Under the pieces are notes generated by a model, which was given only the letters and a program-made list of their open reading frames with translations, did no database searches and had not been told where the DNA came from. This document shows, piece after piece, positions 13,527 through 20,361 of a stretch of 20,361 bases of DNA (positions are counted from its first letter, which is position 1; the number at the start of each line of letters is the position of its first letter). The stretch is taken from NCBI GenBank assembly GCA_023249165.1, contig JAHFDE010000003.1:1-20361 (forward strand), written 5' to 3'. The DNA comes from Candidatus Methylomirabilota bacterium (GTDB taxonomy: Bacteria; Methylomirabilota; Methylomirabilia; Methylomirabilales; CSP1-5). The position numbers and the translations under genes were made by a program.

Positions 13527-14230
13527 GCCGCCGCCCCCACGATTACAATCTCGCCGAAGGCGACCCGTTGTCGGACCCGGACCGCTCCCTGCCGCAAGAG
13601 CTCGAGCAGCGCGAGAAAGGTCGCGATCACCAACGACCGATCGGCCGCCGGAGCAAACAAAGCCTCAAAGGTGACGGACCCCTGGAGCGTCACCTGGTCG
13701 AGGATGGCAACCATCCGCTCTGCCGTCGTCACCAGTCGGGGCACGAGCGTGAGCGCCCCCTGATCGTCGACGCGCCTCAGGACGTCCCGAAAGGCCGCGA
13801 GGAGATCCAAGAGACTGACCTCGAGCGTCCCTCCGCCGGGTGGGATGTCGAGAGGCGTGGAGCGGAAGAAAAAGAGTCGCTGTCCGTCCTCCCGGACCGC
13901 CAACGTCTCGGCGGCAGCCCGGAAGCGCTCGTACTCCAGAAGCATATCGACCAGGGGGGTCCGGGGATCCTCTTCGACCGCCTCCCCATCGGCAGAGGGC
14001 TCGACCGGCACCAACATCCTGGACTTAATGTACACCAACGTGGCCGCCATGACGAGAAACTCTCCGGCCACCTCGAGGTCGAGCTCGTGGAGCAGGGTGA
14101 GGACCTGGAAGTATTCATCGGTGATCCGCGCGATGGGAATATCGTAGATATCGATCTGGTTCCCACGGATGAGATGCAGGAGTAGGTCTAACGGCCCCTC
14201 AAAGACCGGGAGCTTCACCTGGTAGGCCAT
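13523..14230 (-). CDS. scpA: Segregation and condensation protein ScpA
   Basis: This is a 235-residue kleisin subunit that bridges the SMC heads. The N-terminus (KLPVFEGPLDLLLHLIRGNQIDIYDIPI region, about 6-33) and the following ITDEYFQ and FLVMAATLVYIKSRMLVP (58-75) are family signatures. The C-terminal winged helix ends near VTFEALF and AFGEIVI. The ATG at 14230 has a strong ribosome-binding site (GGAGGAGGAGA). That site and the start lie within the end of the comEA-like gene, a 16-base overlap. It is followed by scpB with a 4-base overlap, so the two are almost certainly translated together. Confidence 0.96.
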   Translation of the reverse strand: MAYQVKLPVFEGPLDLLLHLIRGNQIDIYDIPIARITDEYFQVLTLLHELDLEVAGEFLVMAATLVYIKSRMLVPVEPSADGEAVEEDPRTPLVDMLLEYERFRAAAETLAVREDGQRLFFFRSTPLDIPPGGGTLEVSLLDLLAAFRDVLRRVDDQGALTLVPRLVTTAERMVAILDQVTLQGSVTFEALFAPAADRSLVIATFLALLELLRQGAVRVRQRVAFGEIVIVGAAA

Positions 14231-14610
14231 GTCTCCTCCTCCACAGTCAGATAGGGACGGATCTTTCGCAGGCGCTTCGGCCCGATCTCCGGGATCCGCT
14301 CGAGGTCCGAGAGCCGCCCAAAGGGGCCACGGTCCTCCCGAAACCGGACCATTGCCTCTGCCATGGCAGGGTCCATCTCCGGTACGTCAGCCAGGCGCCC
14401 CGCATCGGCCCGATGGGGATGCACGCGCCCCTCGGGTGCGCGGGGGGACACCCCACCGGGACCAGGCGGCTGAACACCCATCCCCGCGGACATGACGAAA
14501 CCCGACCCCGCTTCCATCGGCATGAGACCCCGGACGGCGACGAGGACCAGGACAGTTAAGAGGAGCAAGGCGAGCGCGGCATCAGCAGGAGCGAAGACCG
14601 GCACCCTCAT
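14215..14610 (-). CDS. ComEA-like helix-hairpin-helix protein, membrane-anchored
   Basis: This is a 131-residue protein with one hydrophobic helix at about 9-30, a proline- and glycine-rich linker (about 45-65), and a pair of helix-hairpin-helix motifs (about 66-122: ADAGRLADVPEMDPAMAEAM, then LERIPEIGPKRLRKIRPYL). This is the architecture of ComEA, which binds incoming DNA at the cell surface during transformation. The first HhH is degenerate (DVPEMDP in place of ALPGIGP), so DNA binding may be altered. No other competence gene is in the window, so uptake is only one option. The ATG at 14610 shares ATGA with the lysC stop. Small HhH proteins of this sort often have no proven role. Confidence 0.82.
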   Translation of the reverse strand: MRVPVFAPADAALALLLLTVLVLVAVRGLMPMEAGSGFVMSAGMGVQPPGPGGVSPRAPEGRVHPHRADAGRLADVPEMDPAMAEAMVRFREDRGPFGRLSDLERIPEIGPKRLRKIRPYLTVEEETWPTR

Positions 14611-15839
14611 CGCCCCCCCGTCGACTGCGCCTCCAGCCGAAAGACATCGTGCAGCACCCGGACCGCCAGTTCCGTGTACTTTTCCTCGATGACGCAGGAC
14701 ACCTTGATCTCTGATGTGCTGATCATCATGATGTTGATGTTCTCCGCAGCCAGGGCGGCAAACATCTTGGCAGCGACCCCGGAGTGCGTCCGCATACCGA
14801 CCCCCACGATCGAGACCTTGGCGATCCGATCGTCCCCCAGGACCTGGTCCGCCCCGATCTCTCTCGCGAGCCCCTTGACGAGTTCCATCGCCTTGTGAAA
14901 ATCGGTCCTCGGGACGGTGAAGGAGATATCGGTGTGCCCGTCCTGGCTGATGTTCTGCACGATCATGTCCACCACGATCCCCGCCTCGGCCACCCTCCCG
15001 AAGAGTTTGGCCGCGATCCCGGGGCGATCCACCACCCGGGTAATGGTGATCTTCGCCTCCTTCCGGTCATAGGCAATCCCCGAGACCATCACCTTTTCCA
15101 TCTCTGGATCCTCCTGCACCACCAAGGTCCCTTGGTTTTCGGAAAAGCTCGATCGCACGTGGACAGACACGTTGTAGTTTTTCGCATATTCGACGGCCCG
15201 TGCCTGGAGCACCCTGGCCCCCAGGCTGGCCATCTCGATCATCTCCTCGTACGAGATCCGGGGGAGCTTCCGAGCCGTGGGGACCAGACTGGGATCCGCG
15301 GTGTAGACGCCCTCCACATCCGTGTAGATCTCGCAGACCTCGGCGTTCAGCGCGGCGGCCAACGCCACGGCGGTGAGGTCCGAGCCGCCGCGACCGAGGG
15401 TCGTGACTTCCTCCTCGGCATTGACCCCTTGAAACCCGGCCACAATAGCGATCTTCCCCTCCCGCAGCGCCTGGCGGATCCGCTCGACATCGATATTGAG
15501 AATCCGGGCCTTCGTGTGCACGTTGTCGGTGAGAATCCGCACCTGGGTCCCGGTGAAGGACCGGGCCTTGGCGCCACAGCCCTGAATGGCCAAGGAGAGG
15601 AGCCCGATCGCCACCTGTTCTCCGGTGGCCAGGATGACATCCAGCTCCCGCTCATTCGGGGACTCGCTAATCTCATGGGCGAGCTGGAGGAGCCGGTCGG
15701 TCTCTCCAGCCATGGCGGACACCACGACGACCACGTCATGCCCAGCCCTTTTCACCTCGACGATCCGCCTAGCGACATGCTGGATTCGCCCGACGTCTCC
15801 CACCGAGGTCCCGCCGTACTTCTGGACGACGAGGGTCAC
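14607..15839 (-). CDS. lysC: Aspartate kinase
   Basis: This is a 410-residue enzyme that phosphorylates aspartate, the first step to lysine, threonine and methionine. The kinase domain has VQKYGGTSVG (5-14), VSAMAGETD (40-48), TLGRGGSDLTAVALA (147-161) and YTDVEGVYTADP (172-183). Two ACT domains follow at about 260-335 and 340-405, with ITRVVDRPGIAAKLF and SIVGVGMRTHSGVAAKMF. They should bind lysine and/or threonine for feedback control. The start is GTG at 15839, one base after the pgsA stop. The length and layout match the monofunctional Bacillus/Thermus-type aspartokinase, which also makes a short β subunit from an internal start. A candidate for that start is at 15101. It shares four bases with the comEA-like gene. 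Confidence 0.97.
   Translation of the reverse strand: MTLVVQKYGGTSVGDVGRIQHVARRIVEVKRAGHDVVVVVSAMAGETDRLLQLAHEISESPNERELDVILATGEQVAIGLLSLAIQGCGAKARSFTGTQVRILTDNVHTKARILNIDVERIRQALREGKIAIVAGFQGVNAEEEVTTLGRGGSDLTAVALAAALNAEVCEIYTDVEGVYTADPSLVPTARKLPRISYEEMIEMASLGARVLQARAVEYAKNYNVSVHVRSSFSENQGTLVVQEDPEMEKVMVSGIAYDRKEAKITITRVVDRPGIAAKLFGRVAEAGIVVDMIVQNISQDGHTDISFTVPRTDFHKAMELVKGLAREIGADQVLGDDRIAKVSIVGVGMRTHSGVAAKMFAALAAENINIMMISTSEIKVSCVIEEKYTELAVRVLHDVFRLEAQSTGGR
15099..15115 (-). promoter_or_regulatory. Candidate internal translation start of a LysC β subunit
   Basis: Within lysC, in frame, AGGAGG (15110-15115 on the minus strand) lies exactly 8 bases before the ATG of Met247 (15099-15101). 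Initiation here would give a 164-residue protein holding only the two ACT domains. Bacillus and Thermus aspartokinases make such a β subunit from an overlapping frame at nearly the same place. The AGGAGG could be a chance result of the codons for Gln-Glu-Asp. Confidence 0.5.
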
Positions 15840-15840
15840 G

Positions 15841-16389
15841 TCACTCCCCCCTGGTCTGGACCGTCACCCCGAGACCGAGCTGCCGCCAGAACCGTGCAAA
15901 GTAGTCGATGCCCGACACCACACTCAGCACCACCGCAATCCCGACCGCAAAACCCCCCAGACTCCGGGGAGGAGGATCAAGGATCAGCACGATGACCGCA
16001 ATCACCTCCGCCGCCATCTTGTACTTCCCGAGCTGGGACGCGGCAATGATCAGCCCCTGGGAAGCCGCAATGCCCCTGAGCCCGGTGATGGCGATATCTC
16101 GCCCGATGATGACCGTCGCCACCCAGGCCGACACCCTCCCGATCCCCACCAGAGAGATGAGCGCCGCCGCGATCAACAGCTTGTCGGCGATGGGATCCAA
16201 GAGCTGCCCGAGGGTGGTGACCTGTCTCCGGCTTCGGGCAATGCGACCGTCCAGCCAGTCGGTGAAGACCGCCGCGAGGAAAATGGCCGCCGCCGGATAA
16301 TTGCGGGTGTCAGCGCTGCCAATCAGGAAAATGACCAGGAAGGGAACCAGGAAGATTCGAACGAGGGTCAGCGTATTCGGCAAATTCAC
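15841..16389 (-). CDS. pgsA: CDP-diacylglycerol-glycerol-3-phosphate 3-phosphatidyltransferase
   Basis: This is a 182-residue membrane enzyme making phosphatidylglycerol phosphate, the precursor of phosphatidylglycerol and cardiolipin. The N-terminal NLPNTLTLVRIFLVP (2-16) is the classical PgsA opening. The CDP-alcohol motif is complete: D44, D47-G48, A51-R52, G61, D65 and D69. Later segments with GRDIAITGLR (about 96-105) and SQLGKYKMAAEV (about 118-129) are also characteristic of PgsA and bind the acceptor phosphate. The start is GTG at 16389, 39 bases after the TPR gene. It ends one base before lysC. The copy at 6818-7366 diverges from this pattern. Confidence 0.94.
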   Translation of the reverse strand: MNLPNTLTLVRIFLVPFLVIFLIGSADTRNYPAAAIFLAAVFTDWLDGRIARSRRQVTTLGQLLDPIADKLLIAAALISLVGIGRVSAWVATVIIGRDIAITGLRGIAASQGLIIAASQLGKYKMAAEVIAVIVLILDPPPRSLGGFAVGIAVVLSVVSGIDYFARFWRQLGLGVTVQTRGE

Positions 16390-16428
16390 TGAAGGCCACC
16401 TGGCATCATGCGACGGAGAGGACGAAAC

Positions 16429-18252
16429 TCAGCGAGAGGACCCCCGACTGGCATCAAGACGGTTTCGCAGGTCCCGGACCCGTACCCGGATGTCCCGAAA
16501 CTTCGGCATCTCGCTTTGGATGGCCAGCAGGGTTTCGAGGGCCTTCTTTCCGTTCCCGAGCGCCTCATAGGCCGTCGCGAGATCGTAGAGGATTCCCCAC
16601 CGCTCTTCGGTGCCTGCCTCTGTCGCTGCAACGCCCTTGAGCAGCTCCTCGACCGCCCGTTCTGGCTCACCCTTCACCAGATAGCAGAGGCCCAGGAGGC
16701 TCGCGCATCGCACCCGATAGGCGGCATCGTTGGCCGCCAGTCGTAATTCTCCGATGGCCCTATCGTAAAGCCCCAGGTCCTTGAACGCAATAGCGAGATC
16801 GTAATGGGTCTCATAGTCGGCCGCATCGAGTTGATCACGGATCCCCCGCTGGAGCTCGTGCAGCATCTGCTTCACCTCCGGCTCCAGATCGGGCGGCAAA
16901 GACGCCTCTTCATCTGCGCTCAGCGCCTCGCTCAGCTCCCCGGCGAAATCGACATACTCCTCCTGCGAGGCCTTCGCCTCCACCACCCGGAACACGGGCC
17001 GCTTTTTGCCAGCCGCTCTCGGACGCTCCTCCCGCTTTGGCCTATCCGCACCTCGCTCGATCTCCGCCAAGTGCTGCTTGGCCACCGGATGTTCCGGATC
17101 CTGACGGAGGATCCGCTGGAGACTGTCTCGGGCCTCCTGCAGCATCCCCTGCTTCAGATAAAACTGAGCCTCCTGCAGTTCCTCCGCCACCGTCTGCGAC
17201 CCGTCGAGCTTCACGGGCGCTGGAGACGGCTCGAGTTGCGGTGTGACCGTCTCGGAGTCCTGCAGGGGATCGAGTTCGATCGTAACCGCCTCGATGGCCT
17301 CTTCAGATGGGCCCTCCCCCCCGACCGCGACATCCACGTCCAGCATGCCTGGAGCCACGCGCTCCTCCGCCTCTTCGGCGATTTCCTTGGCCACCCCTCC
17401 TGGCGCTCCATCGAACCATCCCCCGATTTCCTCGACCGGGGCGAGGGCTTGAGGCTCTTCCCGCACCTCAGAGGGCCCCGGCAGGATCTGCAGGGAGGGA
17501 GCCTCCTCGACGAGAGTCTCCGTTCCGGCTACCGGCTCCGGGTGATTTTGCGTTCCGGGGAAAGCCGTCGCCAGCGCTTGGTCCAGCCTCGCCTCCGCCA
17601 CGGAGGGGTCGAGGGAGGCAAGCCGCTCAGTCAGAAGGGTCGCCTCGGCCCCCCGACGTTGCGACCGTAAGAGCTCCACCGTCTTTTGGTAAATCTGTCG
17701 GATATCGTCGGCGTGCCCCGCCGTGACGAGGCGATCCTCCAGGGTCTTGAGTTTGGCCAGGGCCTGGTCCAGCCGCCCGGCCTTCGCGAGAAGGCCCGCA
17801 ACCTTGGAGAGGGTTGGCGGATGTCCCGGCTCTACCAGGATCATCTTCCCATATATCTCCAAGGCCCCGAACATATCCCCACTCCTGACGGTCTGATCGG
17901 CCAGTGTCTGAAACTGGAGCTTGGCCTCTGCGGTCAGCCCCTGCTCGGCATACATCTCGGCGCAGGCCAGGGAGGCTTCGGCATGTGAAGGGTCAAGCTT
18001 GAGGACCTTCTTGTAGACGGCAATCGCCCGGACGTGCAGGCCATCAAGCCGGTAGACCTCCCCGAGGCGTTTGAAGTAGCCGATGGCCTCGGCTTTGCTC
18101 CCGATCCTGATGGAGAGGTCCCCGAGGGCGTTGAGCACGTTGCAGTTATTCGGGTCAGTTCTTAGGATCGCTTGATATTCCGCGACGGCCTGGTCCAGCT
18201 TTCCCTGCTGGACGTAACCCATGGCGGCCTGAAGCCCCTTTCGCTTCTCCAT
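16429..18252 (-). CDS. Large tetratricopeptide-repeat protein
   Basis: This is a 607-residue soluble-looking protein. The N-terminal half (about 5-215) is a run of TPR units, for example GKLDQAVAEYQAILRTDPNN (17-36) and DGLHVRAIAVYKKVLKLDPSH (70-90). An acidic, proline-rich linker of low complexity covers about 232-355. A single TPR is at about 356-392, followed by a basic patch (400-420) and another acidic stretch. The C-terminal TPR array (about 475-590) begins with an ETHYDLAIAFKDLGLYDRAI-type unit. Similar units occur in TPR proteins linked to type IV pili, secretion or gliding in other bacteria, but I cannot assign a partner. No signal peptide is seen. The ATG at 18252 follows a GGAGAAG site at a slightly long distance. 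It has its own promoter at 18314-18342. Confidence 0.85.
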   Translation of the reverse strand: MEKRKGLQAAMGYVQQGKLDQAVAEYQAILRTDPNNCNVLNALGDLSIRIGSKAEAIGYFKRLGEVYRLDGLHVRAIAVYKKVLKLDPSHAEASLACAEMYAEQGLTAEAKLQFQTLADQTVRSGDMFGALEIYGKMILVEPGHPPTLSKVAGLLAKAGRLDQALAKLKTLEDRLVTAGHADDIRQIYQKTVELLRSQRRGAEATLLTERLASLDPSVAEARLDQALATAFPGTQNHPEPVAGTETLVEEAPSLQILPGPSEVREEPQALAPVEEIGGWFDGAPGGVAKEIAEEAEERVAPGMLDVDVAVGGEGPSEEAIEAVTIELDPLQDSETVTPQLEPSPAPVKLDGSQTVAEELQEAQFYLKQGMLQEARDSLQRILRQDPEHPVAKQHLAEIERGADRPKREERPRAAGKKRPVFRVVEAKASQEEYVDFAGELSEALSADEEASLPPDLEPEVKQMLHELQRGIRDQLDAADYETHYDLAIAFKDLGLYDRAIGELRLAANDAAYRVRCASLLGLCYLVKGEPERAVEELLKGVAATEAGTEERWGILYDLATAYEALGNGKKALETLLAIQSEMPKFRDIRVRVRDLRNRLDASRGSSR

Positions 18253-18313
18253 GCTGACGTCACTTCTCCGGAAAAGGCTCTAACCCCAACAAAATCATAT
18301 AATTCGCGGGTTC

Positions 18314-18342
18314 AGCCTATCAGACACCACCGCGACTGTCAA
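18314..18342 (-). promoter_or_regulatory. Sigma70-type promoter of the TPR-pgsA-lysC unit
   Basis: On the minus strand a perfect -35 TTGACA (18337-18342) is followed after exactly 17 bases by TAGGCT (18314-18319). A TG two bases before the -10 gives an extended -10 (TGATAGGCT). Transcription would start near 18307, with a leader of about 55 bases before the TPR gene. It probably serves the genes down to scpB. Confidence 0.7.
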
Positions 18343-18392
18343 GGTGCAACTCACGGGCCATCCGCCCTAGAAAGGAGCACTTAGACTACATG

Positions 18393-19208
18393 TTACCGGC
18401 GCAGGGTCCAGTCGGCGGTTCCATACCGCTTGACCACCAGCTCCTGAACCACGCTCTCCTCTTTGGCCGTCAGTCCTCCCGGGTCCAGGGTGACTGCGGC
18501 CCCCGCCTCGAATCCCGCCCGAAGGGCATCAACCAATTCCTCCCAACCGGGGGAGCGCCCCAGCAGAAGCCTGAGAGCAGTCGCCCGGGCTTCGAGGTCT
18601 CGCCCCTGCGGGAAGAGCGCGTTCCATGCGGCGTGCTCTAGCTCGATCAAGAGAGATCCGTGTTGAAGGAGGGCGCCGCTCAACCGTCGCTGCGCCGACC
18701 CGATCAGCTTGCGCCCGTTGACGGTGACTTCATACCGGGTCGAGGAGAGGAAACAAAGTCCCCCGGCCTCTCCCTTGGGGTGATCGCCGCGACTCAAGGT
18801 CGCCTCCACCCCCAGTCTCCGCAAGGCGAGGAGGAGGCACTGGCTGATCCATCGATAGTCGTCGAGGACACTCCGGCTTCCGCGCAAGATGGGAATGGCC
18901 AGGCTATAGGTGAGCTCCCGATGGTGCAGCAGGGCCCGGCCCCCCGTGGGACGGCGCACCACAGGGATGCGTCGCTCACGGCAGGCGGTGAGGTTCACCT
19001 CTCCCTCAATGGATTGGTTGACACCCAGCGAGACCGTGGGGAGGGCCCAGCGATATACGCGAAGGGTGGGAGAACTCCACCCCCCGTCGCACCCGAGCGC
19101 CAGCGCCTCATCGACAGCCATGTTGGTGGGACCATCGCGGGGCTCGTCCACCAGCAGACGCCAGCGACTGGACTGAAACCACGTCGGGGTTCCCGCGACT
19201 TCACCCAT
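18393..19208 (-). CDS. LipM-like octanoyltransferase (lipoate-protein ligase A family)
   Basis: This is a 271-residue enzyme of the biotin/lipoate ligase fold. The ATG at 19208, 4 bases after the rapZ stop, is preferred to a longer frame starting at 19259 inside rapZ. The motif RRPTGGRALLHHRELTYS (85-102) and GRKLIGSAQRR (165-175, Lys167) with LLQHGSL (181-187) are those of the LipM type. Cys152, in GLCFLSSTRYE, corresponds well to the catalytic Cys150 of Bacillus LipM. LipM moves octanoate from acyl carrier protein to a lipoyl domain such as GcvH. A lipoate ligase needing ATP usually lacks this cysteine. The gene thus probably belongs to endogenous lipoate synthesis, with lipA elsewhere. Neighbouring rapZ seems unrelated in function. 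Confidence 0.87.
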   Translation of the reverse strand: MGEVAGTPTWFQSSRWRLLVDEPRDGPTNMAVDEALALGCDGGWSSPTLRVYRWALPTVSLGVNQSIEGEVNLTACRERRIPVVRRPTGGRALLHHRELTYSLAIPILRGSRSVLDDYRWISQCLLLALRRLGVEATLSRGDHPKGEAGGLCFLSSTRYEVTVNGRKLIGSAQRRLSGALLQHGSLLIELEHAAWNALFPQGRDLEARATALRLLLGRSPGWEELVDALRAGFEAGAAVTLDPGGLTAKEESVVQELVVKRYGTADWTLRR

Positions 19209-19212
19209 CGAT

Positions 19213-20070
19213 CTACTCTTTGTCGATGTCGCGATGCCGCACCCCCACCTCCCGTCCATCCCCCTGAAGCTGCCGGGCCAGAAACTCGGCGGCGCTCACC
19301 GACCGGTGCCGACCACCGGTGCAGCCCAAGGCAATCGTGAGATAGGCCCTCCCCTCCCGCAGGTAGTACGGCAGCGTGAAACGGAGAAAGGTCAGAAGCT
19401 CCTCCAAGTACGATTGGGCCTCGTGGTCATCCAGGAGGAACTTGGCCACCTTGGGGTCGCGTCCGGTCAGGGGCCGCAACTCCTCCCGAAAGTGAGGATT
19501 GGGGAGACAGCGGAGATCAAAGACCAGGTCGGCATCGGGCGGAAGGCCATGCCGGTATCCAAAGGAGACACAGGTGATGGCCGTCTTGCTGCCGGGCCGA
19601 TCGTCGCGGAAGGCGGCGACCACGAGCCTACGGAGGTCATGGATGGTGAGGTCGCTCGTATCGACCACCATGTCCGCCTCGGCCTTGAGGGAAGCCATCC
19701 GCTCCCGCTCCAGGCTGATCCCCCGGAGCACGGACCCCTGGGGGGCGAGGGGGTGCGGCCGACGGCTCTCACTGAACCGTCGGAGCAACACCTGGTCATC
19801 CGCCTCCAGGAAGAGGACGCGAATGGTGTGGCCGTGCTGCCTGAGGGTGGCCAGGACATCCTCCAGAGGACTGAGGAACTCTCCCTCCCGAACGTCGACC
19901 ACGAAGGCGACGCGGGTGACACGCCGTTCCGAATGGGCGCAGAGATCCGCCACCGTCGGAATGAGGGTGGCAGGCAGATTGTCCACACAGAAGACGCCCA
20001 TGTCCTCCAGGGTCTTCATCGCCTGGCTCTTCCCGGCACCCGACATTCCTGTGACGATGATGAACTCCAT
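19213..20070 (-). CDS. rapZ: RNase adapter / nucleotide-binding protein RapZ
   Basis: This is a 285-residue P-loop protein. Walker A GMSGAGKS is at 8-15, followed by the FCVDNLP segment (27-33) of the family. The C-terminal domain carries GCTGGRHRSV (249-258), the conserved phosphate- and ligand-binding loop. In E. coli RapZ senses glucosamine-6-phosphate and directs RNase E to the GlmZ sRNA. In many other lineages the family (formerly YvcJ/YhbJ) has an unclear role, so only the family is certain here. It sits just downstream of hpf, which is the usual neighbourhood next to rpoN and PTS genes. The spacer to hpf contains heptad words. It ends 4 bases before the LipM-like gene. Confidence 0.95.
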   Translation of the reverse strand: MEFIIVTGMSGAGKSQAMKTLEDMGVFCVDNLPATLIPTVADLCAHSERRVTRVAFVVDVREGEFLSPLEDVLATLRQHGHTIRVLFLEADDQVLLRRFSESRRPHPLAPQGSVLRGISLERERMASLKAEADMVVDTSDLTIHDLRRLVVAAFRDDRPGSKTAITCVSFGYRHGLPPDADLVFDLRCLPNPHFREELRPLTGRDPKVAKFLLDDHEAQSYLEELLTFLRFTLPYYLREGRAYLTIALGCTGGRHRSVSAAEFLARQLQGDGREVGVRHRDIDKE

Positions 20071-20073
20071 ATC

Positions 20074-20152
20074 AGTTCACTGCCGACAGTTCACCGTTCA
20101 CAGAGGCGGAGAGGCAATGTCGCAAGAGACCCTCAACAGCGAACTGTGAACG
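20074..20152. repeat. Heptad repeat words and hairpin between hpf and rapZ
   Basis: Units AGTTCAC (20074-20080), TGCCGAC, AGTTCAC (20088-20094) and CGTTCAC (20095-20101) follow one another in a 7-base register. CGTTCACAG (20095-20103) is the exact reverse complement of CTGTGAACG (20144-20152), giving a 9-bp stem with a 40-base loop. CGTTCACAG also occurs at 9401-9409 and CAGTTCACCGT at both 9407-9417 and 20087-20097, so this spacer and that one share words. Confidence 0.6.
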
Positions 20153-20156
20153 ATGT

Positions 20157-20361
20157 CTAGGGCCCGGGCTCGATCAGACCATAGTTGCCCTCGCGGCGAC
20201 GGTACAGCACATTGACCTCGTCGGTCTGGGCATTGCGGAAGACGAAAAAATCGTGACCCAGCAGGTCCATCTGCAGGATGGCCTCATCGAGGCTCATGGG
20301 CTTGATGGCAAAGCGCTTGGTCTTCACGACCCGTGGCTCTTCCTCCCGAGACGCGATGGTG
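20157..20361 (-). CDS. hpf: Ribosome hibernation promoting factor, long form (C-terminal part)
   Basis: Only the last 67 codons are inside the window; the beginning is beyond the right edge. The fragment reads KRFAIKPMSLDEAILQMDLL, then GHDFFVFRNAQTDEVNVLYR, then RREGNYGLIEPGP with a TAG stop at 20157-20159. This is the dimerisation domain of long HPF, which joins two 70S ribosomes into inactive 100S particles in stationary phase. The match to the family pattern (FxxKPM, EA, Q/M, GHxFFxFxN, VxYRRxxGxYGLI-P) is nearly complete. It precedes rapZ, a common arrangement. Confidence 0.95.
   Translation of the reverse strand, partial: TIASREEEPRVVKTKRFAIKPMSLDEAILQMDLLGHDFFVFRNAQTDEVNVLYRRREGNYGLIEPGP

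Overview
The window is about 20.4 kb of GC-rich bacterial chromosome. It has two very different parts. From 3.26 kb to the right edge every gene lies on the minus strand and is an ordinary core gene of a free-living bacterium: ribosome hibernation, RapZ, lipoylation, PgsA, aspartokinase, ScpA/ScpB, phenylalanine and tyrosine synthesis, HflX and Der. The Iβ-type DAHP synthase, the fused chorismate mutase/prephenate dehydratase and the LipM-like octanoyltransferase suggest a deep-branching, probably Gram-negative, GC-rich lineage. Methylomirabilota (NC10), Rokubacteria or similar phyla are my guess from general style only, and I hold it weakly.

Left part (1-3255, plus strand): this looks like the distal end of an integron-type gene-cassette array. 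Two complete attC-like recombination sites lie at 393-491 and 1713-1772. Each starts a few bases after a stop codon, is bounded by RYYYAAC and GTTRRRY boxes, and folds into an imperfect stem in which the left arm carries extra unpaired bases. A third site is cut by the left window edge (R' box at 47-53). They delimit two cassettes: one carries an ABM-fold monooxygenase-like protein and one a sulfide:quinone-reductase-like flavoprotein. Two further plus-strand genes follow: a two-helix channel-like membrane protein and an exported PepSY-like protein. The second is followed at 2905 by what looks like the left half of another attC. A 105-bp near-perfect palindrome (2958-3062), of the kind left by REP-associated or miniature transposable elements, marks the junction with the core chromosome. 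No integrase gene is in the window; if one exists nearby it should lie to the left.

Right part (3256-20361, minus strand), in order of transcription: hpf (partial), rapZ, lipM-like, then a sigma70-type promoter and a large TPR gene, pgsA, lysC, a comEA-like HhH gene, scpA and scpB. A second promoter at the end of scpB leads into pheA, hisC, aroF, tyrA, hflX and a second CDP-alcohol phosphatidyltransferase. A CusF-thioredoxin fusion gene comes next. A third promoter precedes der and a coupled FAD-dependent oxidoreductase. Many neighbours share 4-base ATGA or GTGA overlaps, so translation is probably coupled. pheA, hisC, aroF and tyrA supply the entry step and the terminal branches to phenylalanine and tyrosine.

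The strongest structure not explained by genes, besides the cassettes, is in three minus-strand spacers (9401-9517, 11730-11799 and 20074-20101). These consist of degenerate 7-base units kept in exact register. In the first two they are arranged as opposing arrays that would fold into long hairpins. They recall the heptanucleotide repeats described in cyanobacteria, but the unit words here differ from spacer to spacer.
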